A stretch of DNA of 64,000 nt from Pseudomonas sp. MYb60 (lineage in GTDB: Bacteria; Pseudomonadota; Gammaproteobacteria; Pseudomonadales; Pseudomonadaceae): the NCBI RefSeq assembly GCF_002979555.1, contig NZ_PCOZ01000008.1, positions 62,001-126,000 on the forward strand. The letters are read 5' to 3'. The stretch's first letter is position 1. Every line of letters begins with the position of its first letter. Shown here piece after piece: positions 1-13,647 of the stretch. The notes under the pieces are model-generated. The model was given only the letters and a program-made list of their open reading frames with translations. It made no database searches and was not told the DNA's origin. The position numbers and the translations under genes are program-made.

Positions 1-104
1 TCCGGGTGGTGCTTCATTGCCAGGCGACGGTAGGCCTTTTTCAGGTCCGCCTCACTGGAGCCGCGCTCCACACCCAACACTTCGTAATAGTCACGCTTTG
101 CCAT
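1..104 (-). CDS. dnaJ: DnaJ (Hsp40 co-chaperone), N-terminal fragment
   Basis: Only the first 34 or so codons are in the window; the gene runs off the left edge. The visible start reads [20 protein letters not shown] and continues to [13 protein letters not shown], which is the J-domain with the HPD tripeptide that stimulates ATP hydrolysis by DnaK. The protein works in the cytoplasm with DnaK and GrpE in protein folding. It lies 317 bp downstream of dnaK on the same strand, the usual enterobacterial and Pseudomonas order grpE-dnaK-dnaJ. The rest of the protein (G/F region, zinc centre) cannot be judged. Confidence 0.97.
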
Positions 105-350
105 AAGTCTTTGCACTCTTAAGGACGTTCAGCCAGACCCTCCTGAGCCCCGCCAAACTCGTTGAGCCCCAATACAGGCCCGGACCCAACTCACGTCAAT
201 TCAACGATCCTGGTCATTACTACTTTTAGCCAGGTACCCGGCCAAAAATGCGGTATTTACTGCTCGGAAAGCAGGAGCATTCCCGATCACACCGCCAGCA
301 TCCGAACCTTGTCGCATGCTGTAAAAATTCGCATACCCCAGACACGCCAA

Positions 351-370
351 CGCGGGAGCAAGCTCCCGCG
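351..370. repeat. REP-like palindrome between dnaK and dnaJ
   Basis: A perfect inverted repeat (CGCGGGAGC, two-base AA centre, GCTCCCGCG) lies in the 317 bp between dnaK and dnaJ. GCGGGAGC/GCTCCCGC is the core of repetitive extragenic palindromes common in fluorescent pseudomonads. In the transcript it could form a hairpin that stabilises dnaK mRNA or reduces read-through to dnaJ. I see no other element in positions 105-421 beyond the dnaJ leader. Confidence 0.6.
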
Positions 371-421
371 CGGCGACATCCTACCAGTCACCGCTTGATA
401 GCGGTCAACCGGGCGACCAAC

Positions 422-2338
<1,917 letters not shown>

Positions 2339-2440
2339 GATTTACTCTCCCGAAACTTGAATTTGGTTGCCGCAGCAGTGGTGGCTAACTGCGGTAGCAC
2401 TTAAACGCTTGACTTATAGATGGGGGCCTTGCGGCGGATT

Positions 2441-3001
2441 TCAAGCCTGCTCATCAATAGAAGGCGAAACCGGTGCAGGCACCTTGCTCACCACGACCAT
2501 CGCAGGGCGCAGCAAGCGACCGTTGAGCAGGTAACCTTTCTGGAACGTCTTCAACACGCTGTTGGGTTCCAGGTCAGCGCTTTCCTGCATCGCCATGGCC
2601 TGGTGATGCTCAGCGTTGAACGGTTCGCCGCCTTGTGGATCGATCGCTTCCAACTGATAACGCTTCAGGGTGTCCTGGAACATTTTCAGGGTCAGCTCGA
2701 TCCCTTCGCGCATTGGGCGGATGTTTTCATCCTCCGGGTTGGACAATTCAAGGCCACGCTCGAGGCTGTCGATGATCGGCAGCAGGTCATTGGCGAATTT
2801 TTCCAACGCGAATTTATGCGCCTTTTCTACGTCCTGCTCGGCACGGCGGCGGACGTTCTGCAGATCGGCGGCAACACGCAAAGACTGATCCTGCGCAGCA
2901 GCCAACTGCTCTTCGAGCACTTGCACACGAGTTGCCAGTTCGTCACCGACAGCCGAATGGGCGTCTGGAGTTTGCGTATCCTGCGTCTGTTCGTCAGCCA
3001 T
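2441..3001 (-). CDS. grpE: Nucleotide exchange factor GrpE
   Basis: A 186-residue protein with the acidic, low-complexity N-terminus and long helical region ([20 protein letters not shown]) typical of GrpE, followed by the C-terminal beta domain with the family pattern [14 protein letters not shown]. GrpE releases ADP from DnaK and acts as a thermosensor dimer. The start is fixed by the AAAGGAG ribosome site 6 bases before the ATG. It is the first gene of a grpE-dnaK-dnaJ operon and has a sigma-32-type promoter directly upstream. recN lies divergently to its right, which is also the usual arrangement in pseudomonads. Confidence 0.98.
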   Translation of the reverse strand: MADEQTQDTQTPDAHSAVGDELATRVQVLEEQLAAAQDQSLRVAADLQNVRRRAEQDVEKAHKFALEKFANDLLPIIDSLERGLELSNPEDENIRPMREGIELTLKMFQDTLKRYQLEAIDPQGGEPFNAEHHQAMAMQESADLEPNSVLKTFQKGYLLNGRLLRPAMVVVSKVPAPVSPSIDEQA

Positions 3002-3053
3002 GGTTTTCTCCTTTCAAAATCATGCGCGAACTCAACTCGCGCTTCTGTTCCGG

Positions 3054-3082
3054 TATATGGGGCCACAATTTCCAGGTTCAAG
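3054..3082 (-). promoter_or_regulatory. Sigma-32 heat-shock promoter of grpE-dnaK-dnaJ
   Basis: On the minus strand, CTTGAA (3077-3082) is followed after 14 bases by CCCCATATA (3054-3062). This matches the RpoH consensus CTTGAAA / CCCCATNT with normal spacing, and it lies about 50 bp upstream of the grpE start codon. Confidence 0.85.
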
Positions 3083-3215
3083 GGCGCAGGCAAGACCATA
3101 AGTCATTCGACTGGGGTTCATCATTTCCTTCGCATTCATACCCGGCCGCGCTAAAAAAAATCGGAATGCAAGCAAATCGACCTAAGCGCCAGGATTGTCA
3201 GCCACAAACAAAACA

Positions 3216-3231
3216 CTGTATAAATAACCAG
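3216..3231. promoter_or_regulatory. LexA (SOS) box upstream of recN
   Basis: CTGTATAAATAACCAG fits the CTG-N10-CAG LexA operator with an AT-rich centre. It lies 24 bp before the recN ATG, where it would overlap the promoter. recN is a classical SOS gene, so damage-induced expression is expected. Confidence 0.85.
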
Positions 3232-3255
3232 ACCTAAAGCCTGGGAGCGCCCGTC

Positions 3256-4929
3256 ATGCTCGTGCACCTGTCCGTACACAATTACGCCATCGTTGAACAT
3301 CTGGATCTCGAACTGGATCGCGGGATGAGCGTAATCACAGGCGAAACCGGCGCCGGCAAGTCGATCATGCTTGACGCTTTGGGCCTGACCCTGGGCGATC
3401 GCGCCGACAGCGGCGTCGTGCGCCCCGGCGCGGACAAGGCTGACATCCTGGCCACCTTCGACCTGGCAGACATCCCCGAGGCTGAAGCCTGGCTGGCTGA
3501 ACGCGACCTTAATAATGAAGGCCCCTGCATCCTCCGCCGGGTCATCACTGCCGAAGGGCGCTCCCGCGGCTATATCAATGGAACGCCTTGCCCCCTTGGC
3601 GACCTCAAGGCCCTGGGTGAATTGCTGATCGACATCCACAGCCAGCATGAACACCAGTCCCTGCTGAAAACCGATACTCACCGCCGCCTGCTCGATGAAT
3701 ACGCCGGGGCCACCGACCTGGCTCGCCAGGTACAGCTTGCCGCCCAACGCTGGCGCCAGACCCGCCAGGAGCTGGAACGCCTGTCCAACTCGGGTGACGA
3801 GCAGCGCGCCCGTCACCAACTGCTCAGCTACCAGTTGGAAGAACTGGAAAGCCTGGGCCTGGGCGAAACCGAGCTGGAACAGCTTGAACAGGAACACAAG
3901 AATCTCACCAATGCCGAAACCCTTCTGGGTATCTGCCGGCAAGTCGTCGAGCAATGCAGCGAGAGCGATTCCGGCAACGTGCTCAACGCACTGACTGCCA
4001 GCCTCAATCGCCTGTCCAGCGTCACCACCGCCTCGGGCTCCCTGAGTGAAGCCACCACGCTGCTGACCAGCGCGCAGATCCAGGTGGAAGAAGCCGTTGG
4101 CGAACTGAATCGGTTCCTGGATCACTTTGATGCCGATCCGGCACGCCTGCAGGAAATAGAAGAACGCCTGGACACTATCTATACCTTGGCGCGCAAGCAC
4201 CGCATCCAGCCCACCGAAGTCGCCACGATGCAGCAAAAACTGCTGGATGAGATCGAGACGCTGAACGCCAACGACGAATCCATCGAGCGCCTGGGTGAGG
4301 AGCTGGCTTCTTTCGCCCGCCATTACCAGGAGAAAGCCCGCGAGCTGAGTGACCTCCGCCAGCACGCTGCAACCGGACTGGCCTGCGCCGTCGAGTTGGA
4401 GATTCAGCGGCTGGGCATGCCTGGCGGTCGCTTCACCATTGAACTGCGCCCCAATGCGAGCAACGAACTGCAGCCTCACGGCCTGGAACAGGTAGAACTA
4501 TTGGTCAGCGCCAACCCCGGGCAACCGCTCAAGGCGCTGGCGAAAGTGGCGTCGGGCGGCGAGCTGTCACGTATCAGCCTGGCGATCCAGGTGATCACCG
4601 CACAGACCTCTCGCGTACCCACGCTGGTGTTCGACGAAGTTGACGTGGGGATCGGTGGGCCGACGGCAGAAATTGTTGGCCAATTGTTGCGACGCCTGGG
4701 GGACAGAGGCCAGGTGCTTACGGTCACGCACTTGCCACAAGTCGCAGCTCAAGGGCATCAACACTTGTTTGTACACAAGGTACGCGGCAGTGATGCAACC
4801 CACACGGCCGTCTCCAAGCTGAACAAGTCGGAACGCGTTGAAGAAGTGGCGCGGATGCTGGGGGGTATCGATTTGACCAAGGAGTCGTTGGCACACGCCA
4901 AGAAAATGGTCGTGGCGGCGAAGGCTTAA
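3256..4929 (+). CDS. recN: DNA repair protein RecN
   Basis: RecN is a cytoplasmic SMC-like ATPase that helps sister chromatids cohere during double-strand break repair. The 557-residue length is normal. The Walker A motif GETGAGKS is at residues 29-36, a long coiled coil covers the middle (about 160-380), the ABC signature VASGGELSRIS is near 430, and Walker B (LVFDEVDVGIGG) is near 456. The ATG is preceded by a weak GGGAG site. It is monocistronic, has a LexA box in front and a strong bidirectional terminator behind, so it should be induced by DNA damage. It is divergent from grpE and convergent with fur. Confidence 0.98.
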   Translation: MLVHLSVHNYAIVEHLDLELDRGMSVITGETGAGKSIMLDALGLTLGDRADSGVVRPGADKADILATFDLADIPEAEAWLAERDLNNEGPCILRRVITAEGRSRGYINGTPCPLGDLKALGELLIDIHSQHEHQSLLKTDTHRRLLDEYAGATDLARQVQLAAQRWRQTRQELERLSNSGDEQRARHQLLSYQLEELESLGLGETELEQLEQEHKNLTNAETLLGICRQVVEQCSESDSGNVLNALTASLNRLSSVTTASGSLSEATTLLTSAQIQVEEAVGELNRFLDHFDADPARLQEIEERLDTIYTLARKHRIQPTEVATMQQKLLDEIETLNANDESIERLGEELASFARHYQEKARELSDLRQHAATGLACAVELEIQRLGMPGGRFTIELRPNASNELQPHGLEQVELLVSANPGQPLKALAKVASGGELSRISLAIQVITAQTSRVPTLVFDEVDVGIGGPTAEIVGQLLRRLGDRGQVLTVTHLPQVAAQGHQHLFVHKVRGSDATHTAVSKLNKSERVEEVARMLGGIDLTKESLAHAKKMVVAAKA

Positions 4930-4957
4930 CCGGTAATTCAGCCGGTTTTGAAAAACA

Positions 4958-4983
4958 CGAAGGCGGCCCTAGGGCCGCCTTCG
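4958..4983. terminator. Bidirectional terminator between recN and fur
   Basis: A perfect 26-base palindrome (CGAAGGCGGCCCT and its complement) is flanked by an A-run on the left and T-rich sequence on the right, so it can end both recN and fur transcripts. Confidence 0.9.
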
Positions 4984-5013
4984 TTGGTTTTGCAAAGCAA
5001 ATCTGTGTCGATT

Positions 5014-5418
5014 TTACTTTTTCTTACGCACGTAAAGAACCAGGTTGTGATCCGCCAACTCGTAACCGTGCTCCTCGGCGATCGTCTTTTGGAGACGTTC
5101 GATTTCCGGGTTGGTGAACTCGATAACCTGACCCGTTTCCACATCAACCATGTGGTCGTGGTGGCCGCCATCAGCCAATTCAAACACCGCGTGACCGCCG
5201 TCGAAATTATGACGAACCACCAGCCCTGCGGCTTCAAACTGGGTCAGCACTCGATAAACAGTAGCCAGGCCGACATCTTCACTCGCCTCCATCAGTGCCT
5301 TGTAGACATCCTCGGCACTCATGTGGCGCTGCTCGGCAGAATCGAGCATTTGTAGAATCTTGACTCGTGGCAGAGTCACTTTAAGACCGGCTTTGCGTAG
5401 TTCGCTATTTTCAACCAT
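5014..5418 (-). CDS. fur: Ferric uptake regulator Fur
   Basis: A 134-residue iron-responsive repressor. The N-terminal winged helix (LKVTLPRVKILQML ... GLATVYRVLTQFEAAGLV) binds Fur boxes; the dimer domain carries the metal-binding HHDH at residues 86-89 and a second histidine near 124. The C-terminus is the lysine-rich RKKK. It has no CxxC pair, as is usual for pseudomonad Fur and unlike the E. coli protein. The start MVENSELRKAGLK was chosen by family length; the frame remains open upstream but has no homologous sequence. The gene is divergent from bamE with 98 bp between the start codons and ends in the terminator shared with recN. Confidence 0.98.
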   Translation of the reverse strand: MVENSELRKAGLKVTLPRVKILQMLDSAEQRHMSAEDVYKALMEASEDVGLATVYRVLTQFEAAGLVVRHNFDGGHAVFELADGGHHDHMVDVETGQVIEFTNPEIERLQKTIAEEHGYELADHNLVLYVRKKK

Positions 5419-5516
5419 GGTTAGCTTTCTCGCGGATGCTGCTTCGCAGCTTCTCTTAATACGGGTATGATCGGCGTTTACGTTGTCCCAGCCAAGATAG
5501 TGGAAGTCGCCCACCG

Positions 5517-6044
5517 ATGCAAAACACCAAGCTCTTGCTAACCAGTTTCACCTTTGTGGGACTGCTCGCACTCGCCGGTTGTTCATTCCCCGGGGTTTAC
5601 AAAATCGACATCCAGCAGGGCAATGTCGTCACGCAGGACATGATAGACCAGTTACGCCCCGGAATGACCCGACGGCAAGTACGGTTTATCATGGGTAACC
5701 CCCTGCTGACCGACACTTTCCATGCTGATCGCTGGGATTATCTCTACAGCATCCAGCCTGGTGGCGGTGAACGCCAGCAGGAACGCGTCAGCGTCATTTT
5801 CAATGGCAATGACCAGCTTGTGAGCTTGTCTGGCGACTTCATGCCCGGCGTCAGCCGTGATGAGGCCCTCCTCGGCAAGGACAACGGCACCAACGTGACT
5901 GCGCCAGCGCAGGACAGCGAGCAGCCGAAATCCGAAGTGCCGGCCAAGCCCGGCTCTTTGCTCGACAGGATCCAGAAAGACGTCGACGGCGTGGAAACAG
6001 TGCCGGTCCCGACACCAGAGCCTCTGGACACCAGCCCGCAGTAA
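5517..6044 (+). CDS. bamE: Outer membrane assembly lipoprotein BamE (OmlA)
   Basis: BamE is a small outer membrane lipoprotein that stabilises the BAM complex, which folds beta-barrel proteins. The N-terminus has a lipoprotein signal with lipobox LALAGC (lipidated Cys22). The conserved core, [25 protein letters not shown] continuing to DYLY, spans about residues 49-77. The 175-residue protein is longer than E. coli BamE because of a proline-rich tail ([12 protein letters not shown]), as seen in other pseudomonads. It is divergent from fur and closed by its own terminator. Confidence 0.96.
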   Translation: MQNTKLLLTSFTFVGLLALAGCSFPGVYKIDIQQGNVVTQDMIDQLRPGMTRRQVRFIMGNPLLTDTFHADRWDYLYSIQPGGGERQQERVSVIFNGNDQLVSLSGDFMPGVSRDEALLGKDNGTNVTAPAQDSEQPKSEVPAKPGSLLDRIQKDVDGVETVPVPTPEPLDTSPQ

Positions 6045-6060
6045 CATTGCGTCGCTCAAC

Positions 6061-6086
6061 AAAAAGCCCGGCATGCCGGGCTTTTT
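6061..6086. terminator. Bidirectional terminator between bamE and rnfH
   Basis: AAAAAGCCCGGCATGCCGGGCTTTTT is a perfect GC-rich stem with A- and T-runs on the two sides, serving the convergent bamE and ratA-rnfH transcripts. Confidence 0.93.
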
Positions 6087-6107
6087 GTTGCCTGCCATTT
6101 GGCAACC

Positions 6108-6410
6108 TTAGTGACGCTGCTGCTTGGCCAACGCGGCCTTTGCCGCACGCAGCCTGCGCACTTCTTTGGGGTCGGCCAGCAATGGGCGGTAAATCTCAAT
6201 GCGATCACCTGCCTGTACAGTCCGCTCTTCAGGATCCGCGACGACCTTGCCGAATATCCCCAAAGGGCAGCTAGCCACATCGAGCTCCGGAAATTGCGTT
6301 GCCATGCCTGATGCCTGCACCGCAGCACGCAGGCTGGTACCCGCAGGCACCTTCACCGTCAGCAACAACTGGCGATCGACGGCCGCATACACCACTTCAA
6401 TCTCAACCAT
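6108..6410 (-). CDS. rnfH: RnfH-family ubiquitin-like protein
   Basis: A 100-residue protein of the RnfH family (UPF0125), with a beta-grasp fold. The start [14 protein letters not shown] gives the normal length; upstream frame sequence belongs to the overlapping ratA. The conserved core PLGIFGKVVADPEERTVQAG and the motif DRIEIYRPLLADPKEVRR lie between residues 48 and 86. Its biochemical role is not settled; the family is named for association with the Rnf electron-transport complex in Rhodobacter. It overlaps the end of ratA by 8 bp, so the two are translationally coupled. Confidence 0.93.
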   Translation of the reverse strand: MVEIEVVYAAVDRQLLLTVKVPAGTSLRAAVQASGMATQFPELDVASCPLGIFGKVVADPEERTVQAGDRIEIYRPLLADPKEVRRLRAAKAALAKQQRH

Positions 6411-6837
6411 GCAATTGTTTGGCACGCTGGCAGAATGCATCCACCAGCGTATTGGCCGCCTGATTGAACAAAGGCCCCAAGGTGGCGCGCACGATGGGCC
6501 CGGCGTAATCAAAGGACAGGTCCAGGCTGATCTTGCAGGCTTTATCCGTCAGCGCCTTGAACACCCATACGCCATGCAGTTGGGTGAACGGCCCTTCCTG
6601 AAGATTCATTTCAATGGACTTCCCTGGCACCAGCACATTTCGCGTTACAAAGTGCTGGCTCAAGCCACCCTTTGCCACACCCACACTGGCAACCATATGC
6701 TCGTCACTGCTTTCCAGAACGTCGGACGTTGAGCACCAAGGCAGGAATTCCGGATAACGCGCCACGTCGTTGACCAGATCATAGAGCGCCTGTGCCGGGT
6801 AAGGCAGCAGCGCTGAACGTTGAATATGCGTCGTCAT
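6403..6837 (-). CDS. ratA: RatA-like START/SRPBCC-domain protein
   Basis: A 144-residue single-domain SRPBCC protein (START-like, related to Coq10). The N-terminal [21 protein letters not shown] is characteristic of the family. Coq10-type proteins bind ubiquinone; E. coli RatA has been reported to interfere with ribosome subunit association, though which role applies here cannot be read from sequence. The start [15 protein letters not shown] was chosen from family length. It is the first gene of ratA-rnfH, divergent from smpB with 166 bp between the start codons; this trio is conserved in many gamma-proteobacteria. Confidence 0.93.
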   Translation of the reverse strand: MTTHIQRSALLPYPAQALYDLVNDVARYPEFLPWCSTSDVLESSDEHMVASVGVAKGGLSQHFVTRNVLVPGKSIEMNLQEGPFTQLHGVWVFKALTDKACKISLDLSFDYAGPIVRATLGPLFNQAANTLVDAFCQRAKQLHG

Positions 6838-7003
6838 GTGTGCGTTATTTCCACTGCTGAGGCAAACATCGCGGAAAAACAGCCCAATCCGCGAAAGAAA
6901 AAAAGCAAAGAACAGCCCGTATTGTCCGGGATTCATCCAACACGCTCAAGCACGCAGGTTGACCGTAGCCGACACGCTCGCAACTCCCTATAATGCCGCC
7001 CCT

Positions 7004-7486
7004 ATGGCTAAACAAAAGAAACACCCTACAGGGACCATCGCGCAAAATAAAAAGGCGCGACACGATTACTTCATCGAGCATCGTTTCGAGGCTGGTCTGG
7101 TCCTGGCCGGCTGGGAAGTAAAGAGTCTGCGCGCCAGCAAGCTGCAGCTGGTCGACAGCTATGTGCTGCTCAAGGATGGCGAGGCCTGGCTGCTCGGCAG
7201 TCATATCACCCCGCTGACCACCGCGAGCACCCACGTGATTGCCGACCCGGTGCGCACGCGCAAGCTGCTGCTCAATGCCCGCGAAATCGACAAGCTTGCC
7301 GCGGCCGTACAGCAGAAGGGCTATGCCTGCGTCTGCCTGTCCTGGTATTGGAGCAAGCACCTGGTCAAATGCGAGATCGCCTTGGGCAAGGGCAAGAAGG
7401 AATACGACAAGCGTGATACCGAGCGCGAGCGCGATTCCAACCGTGAACTGCACCGCGCCGTCCGCAACAAGGGCAAGGAAGACTAA
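7004..7486 (+). CDS. smpB: SsrA-binding protein SmpB
   Basis: SmpB is the partner of tmRNA in trans-translation; it brings tmRNA to stalled ribosomes. The 160-residue protein starts [20 protein letters not shown], has the RNA-binding core ([26 protein letters not shown]) and a basic C-terminal tail ending [11 protein letters not shown]. There is no purine-rich ribosome site before the ATG; instead a TATAAT at 6989-6994 lies 9 bp upstream, so the transcript may be leaderless. Its RNA partner ssrA is about 6 kb away on the same strand. Confidence 0.97.
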   Translation: MAKQKKHPTGTIAQNKKARHDYFIEHRFEAGLVLAGWEVKSLRASKLQLVDSYVLLKDGEAWLLGSHITPLTTASTHVIADPVRTRKLLLNAREIDKLAAAVQQKGYACVCLSWYWSKHLVKCEIALGKGKKEYDKRDTERERDSNRELHRAVRNKGKED

Positions 7487-7523
7487 CTCCTGCTGCGATG
7501 TAGCCCTGGGAACACACCCTCGG

Positions 7524-8291
7524 CTACGTCCCCTTGCGCCGCTCCGCACGCGCCACGCGCTGAACCTCCTGACGCACTTCCTCCAACACTTCCTGCACAT
7601 ACAGCAGGTGACGTGTTGAAACCTCCCGAGCCTGCTCGGCCCTCCCCTCGATAATCGCCAGGTACAGATCCCGATGCTGGTTGATCAGCATGTCGCGGGT
7701 TTCCGTGCGTTGCTGGTACATGCCACCGATGTTAGTCACCACGTTGCGCTTGAGCAGGTCGAACAGGCCACGAATGGTATGCAGCAACACTGCGTTATGA
7801 CTGGCTTCAGCGATAGCCAAGTGGAAACGCGCATCCGCAGCGCCCTCCTCCGCCCGGCTCACCTCATCAGACCGGGTGTAACAATCTTGCAGCGCTTCGA
7901 ATGCAGCGGTCAGCCGTTCGCGATCAACCTCAGTTGCACGCAAAGCGGCGTAATACGCGCAGGACGCCTCAAGGGTCTGACGGAACTCCAGCAAATCGCG
8001 CTGGGCTTCCGGGTTGTTTTCCAGCAAATGCAGCAGCGGATCGCTGAATGTCGAGCCCAGAGATTCGGCCACATAATTGCCTCCCCCCTGGCGACTGACC
8101 AGCAAGCCTTTGGCCGCCAGCTTCTGGATCGCTTCCCGCAACGAGGGGCGCGACACGCCAAATTGCTCAGCCAATGCGCGTTCGGCCGGCAAACGTTCGC
8201 CTGACTTCAACGTGCCCTCGAGAATCATGCCCTCGAGCTGCTCGACGATATCGTCAGACAAACGGCGCTGACGCACCTGATCAAACCCCAT
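7524..8291 (-). CDS. lldR: Lactate-responsive FadR-family regulator LldR
   Basis: A 255-residue GntR/FadR-type repressor. The N-terminal winged helix-turn-helix (LPAERALAEQFGVSRPSLRE) is at about residues 38-60, and the C-terminal all-helical FCD ligand domain follows. It is divergent from the lactate permease gene. In pseudomonads LldR represses the lld operon and is released by lactate. A perfect palindrome of FadR-family type lies in the shared intergenic region, supporting this assignment. Other FadR regulators of organic acid uptake are possible but the context favours lactate. Confidence 0.9.
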   Translation of the reverse strand: MGFDQVRQRRLSDDIVEQLEGMILEGTLKSGERLPAERALAEQFGVSRPSLREAIQKLAAKGLLVSRQGGGNYVAESLGSTFSDPLLHLLENNPEAQRDLLEFRQTLEASCAYYAALRATEVDRERLTAAFEALQDCYTRSDEVSRAEEGAADARFHLAIAEASHNAVLLHTIRGLFDLLKRNVVTNIGGMYQQRTETRDMLINQHRDLYLAIIEGRAEQAREVSTRHLLYVQEVLEEVRQEVQRVARAERRKGT

Positions 8292-8484
8292 AGCTCACTC
8301 TCCACCATCCCGACCACCCGCCGGGCCCTCTATTCTCGCCGATCACGGCTCGCACGACACCTATCAGAACGTCTTCGTTTTATCCGTTCAGCACGAGCAC
8401 CTCGCCCGCCTACGACCAACGTTTTGCGGGCGGCAAATTGACACACCCCTATGAAGGCTTTTAACCTAGCCACCAGCGACTGTA

Positions 8485-8501
8485 AATTGGTAATACCAAT
8501 T
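8485..8501. promoter_or_regulatory. LldR operator palindrome
   Basis: AATTGGTA-A-TACCAATT is a perfect 17-base palindrome matching the TTGGTNNNACCAA-type operator of FadR-family regulators. It lies in the 262 bp between the lldR and lldP start codons, 53 bp before lldP. Confidence 0.8.
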
Positions 8502-8553
8502 ATCCAAGTCGACTTAGCACTGCCTGACCAACAACAATTAGGGGCCACCCCAC

Positions 8554-10248
8554 ATGCAAACCTGGCAACAGCTCTACAGCCCGCTCGGCAGCCTCGGCCT
8601 GTCCGCACTGGCCGCCGTTATCCCGATCGTATTCTTCTTCCTGGCCCTGGCCGTGTTCCGCCTCAAAGGCCACGTGGCAGGCAGCATTACATTGGCACTG
8701 TCTATCCTGGTGGCGATCTTTGCCTTCCAGATGCCGGTAGACATGGCATTCGCCGCCGCAGGCTACGGCTTTGCCTATGGCCTCTGGCCGATTGCGTGGA
8801 TCATCGTCGCGGCAGTGTTCCTCTACAAACTGACCGTCAAGAGCGGCCAGTTCGAAGTCATTCGCAGCTCGGTGCTGTCGATCACCGACGACCAACGCCT
8901 GCAAGTGCTGCTGATCGGCTTCTGCTTCGGCGCCTTCCTGGAAGGCGCTGCTGGCTTCGGTGCGCCGGTTGCGATCACTGCCGCCTTGCTCGTAGGCCTG
9001 GGTTTCAACCCGCTGTACGCCGCTGGCTTGTGCCTGATCGCCAATACCGCACCAGTGGCTTTCGGCGCGCTGGGCATTCCGATCATCGTGGCGGGACAGG
9101 TGACCGGCATCGACGCGTTCAAGATCGGCGCCATGACAGGCCGCCAATTGCCGCTGCTTTCGCTGTTCGTCCCGTTCTGGCTGGTGTTCATGATGGACGG
9201 CCTGCGCGGCGTGCGCGAAACCTGGCCGGCCGCGCTGGTGGCGGGACTGAGCTTTGCCGTTACCCAATACTTCACGTCCAACTTCATCGGCCCGGAGCTG
9301 CCGGACATCACCTCGGCTCTGGCCAGCCTGATTTCCCTGACCCTGTTCCTGAAGGTCTGGCAACCCAGGCGCACCGCAGGCGCCCAGATTGCAGGCGCCA
9401 CCTCCGGCGTGGCGATTACTGGCAGCGCCGGTGGCTTCGGCTTGCCGCGCAACACCGTCGTATCGCCGTACAGCCTGGGTCAGATTTTCAAAGCCTGGTC
9501 CCCGTTCCTGATCCTCACTGTGCTGGTCACGATCTGGACCCTCAAGCCGTTCAAGGCAATGTTCGCCGCCGGCGGCTCGATGTACAGCTGGGTATTCAAC
9601 TTCGCGATTCCACACCTGGACCAACTGGTGGTCAAGGTGGCGCCAATTGTCACCAACCCTACCGCGATCCCGGCCGTGTTCAAGCTGGACCCGATTTCAG
9701 CAACGGGTACCGCGATTTTCTTCTCGGCGCTGATATCCATGCTGGTGCTGAAGATCGATATCAAAACAGGTCTTACCACTTTGAAAGAGACCTTTTATGA
9801 GTTGCGCTGGCCGATCTTGTCCATCGGTATGGTGCTGGCGTTCGCCTTTGTCACCAACTACTCCGGCATGTCGTCGACCATGGCCCTGGTATTGGCGGGC
9901 ACGGGTGCAGCGTTCCCGTTCTTCTCACCATTCCTCGGTTGGCTGGGGGTTTTCCTGACAGGTTCCGATACGTCTTCCAACGCCTTGTTCAGCTCGCTGC
10001 AGGCCACCACCGCGCATCAGATCGGTGTGAATGACACCTTGCTGGTGGCTGCGAACACCAGCGGCGGCGTCACCGGCAAGATGATCTCGCCCCAATCGAT
10101 CGCCGTGGCTTGCGCGGCCACGGGCCTGGTGGGCAAGGAGTCCGACCTGTTCCGCTTCACCCTCAAGCACAGCCTGTTCTTCGCCACCATCGTGGGCCTG
10201 ATTACCCTGGCCCAGGCCTACTGGTTCACCGGTATGCTGGTGCACTGA
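8554..10248 (+). CDS. lldP: L-lactate permease (LctP family)
   Basis: A 564-residue inner membrane transporter of the lactate permease family that takes up L- and D-lactate with protons. Hydrophobic segments run through its whole length. Family-typical stretches include [40 protein letters not shown] and [14 protein letters not shown]. It is the first gene of the lld operon, 71 bp before the D-lactate dehydrogenase gene and under the LldR operator. A long open frame in another reading frame over the same span is a shadow. Confidence 0.96.
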   Translation: MQTWQQLYSPLGSLGLSALAAVIPIVFFFLALAVFRLKGHVAGSITLALSILVAIFAFQMPVDMAFAAAGYGFAYGLWPIAWIIVAAVFLYKLTVKSGQFEVIRSSVLSITDDQRLQVLLIGFCFGAFLEGAAGFGAPVAITAALLVGLGFNPLYAAGLCLIANTAPVAFGALGIPIIVAGQVTGIDAFKIGAMTGRQLPLLSLFVPFWLVFMMDGLRGVRETWPAALVAGLSFAVTQYFTSNFIGPELPDITSALASLISLTLFLKVWQPRRTAGAQIAGATSGVAITGSAGGFGLPRNTVVSPYSLGQIFKAWSPFLILTVLVTIWTLKPFKAMFAAGGSMYSWVFNFAIPHLDQLVVKVAPIVTNPTAIPAVFKLDPISATGTAIFFSALISMLVLKIDIKTGLTTLKETFYELRWPILSIGMVLAFAFVTNYSGMSSTMALVLAGTGAAFPFFSPFLGWLGVFLTGSDTSSNALFSSLQATTAHQIGVNDTLLVAANTSGGVTGKMISPQSIAVACAATGLVGKESDLFRFTLKHSLFFATIVGLITLAQAYWFTGMLVH

Positions 10249-10274
10249 GACGTGCTCGCCACAAAGTAAGAATC

Positions 10275-10299
10275 GACGCCGGACAATGCGTCCGGCGTC
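10275..10299 (+). promoter_or_regulatory. Intercistronic hairpin between lldP and lldE
   Basis: GACGCCGGAC and GTCCGGCGTC form a 10-bp perfect stem with a five-base loop. There is no T-run, so it is more likely an mRNA processing or stability element or a partial attenuator than a full terminator. The lldE ribosome site (GGAGG) follows at once. Confidence 0.55.
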
Positions 10300-10318
10300 A
10301 GCTATTTCTGGAGGACCG

Positions 10319-13129
<2,811 letters not shown>

Positions 13130-13264
13130 TCCGGCAAAAAAACCGAACCCCTGCGCGCTGGCGCAGTCATCTGCATAGGCCTCGGCGAACGAGGCTCATC
13201 AGTGATGTCGCTGGCTGCCTTTGAACGCCAGCAGCGTCGAGCCCTTTTTGCAAGGAGATACCCT

Positions 13265-13543
13265 ATGAAGCGTTCCGCTCTTGCTGGCTTGTTCATTACC
13301 GCTGCGATGCTGGCTTCCCCTGCCTTTGCTGCGGGCGACAAAGACCTGTGCCAGATCAACCTGGACAAAATCAACAACGGCAAAGCGTTGCTCGCCACCG
13401 ATACCACCGGTAAAAGCGGCGAAATAGACACCGCGGTGTCCTCGGCCAAAGCAGCCCACGCCGCAGGTGATGACAAGAAGTGCATCGAGATCACCTCCAA
13501 GGCCCTGCAAGACCTGCAGAACAGCGACAAAGGCGGCCAATAA
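13265..13543 (+). CDS. Small secreted protein of unknown function
   Basis: A 92-residue protein with a clear Sec signal peptide (MKRSALAGLFITAAMLASPA, cleavage after about residue 22, AFA-AGD). The mature part is about 70 residues, mostly helical, with two cysteines (near 29 and 79) that could form one disulphide in the periplasm. The start was chosen by a GGAG ribosome site and the signal peptide. I do not recognise the family; similar small periplasmic proteins sit before ssrA in pseudomonads. It is followed by a strong hairpin and appears to be monocistronic. Confidence 0.75.
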   Translation: MKRSALAGLFITAAMLASPAFAAGDKDLCQINLDKINNGKALLATDTTGKSGEIDTAVSSAKAAHAAGDDKKCIEITSKALQDLQNSDKGGQ

Positions 13544-13551
13544 CCGCGCCA

Positions 13552-13589
13552 GTCACGCAAGGCCAAGCTTCGGGTTGGCCTTCCGTGAC
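13552..13589 (+). terminator. Hairpin after the small secreted protein gene
   Basis: GTCACG-C-AAGGCCAA pairs with TTGGCCTT-C-CGTGAC around a GCTTCGGG loop. The stem is long and only weakly followed by T. A possible ssrA promoter (TTGGCC, 18-base gap, TACACT at 13599-13604) overlaps its right arm. Confidence 0.6.
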
Positions 13590-13647
13590 GGTTTGGCGTA
13601 CACTGCACAGGCTTGTCACTCACTAAGAAACAACGAGTTACAAGCAC

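Noticed and set aside
3151..4479. 442-codon open frame opposite recN
   Set aside because: Antisense shadow of recN; composition is typical of GC-rich reverse frames.
8500..9624. 374-codon frame opposite lldP, and a 449-codon frame in another frame of the same strand
   Set aside because: Both overlap a well-supported membrane transporter and show Arg/His/Gln-rich shadow composition.
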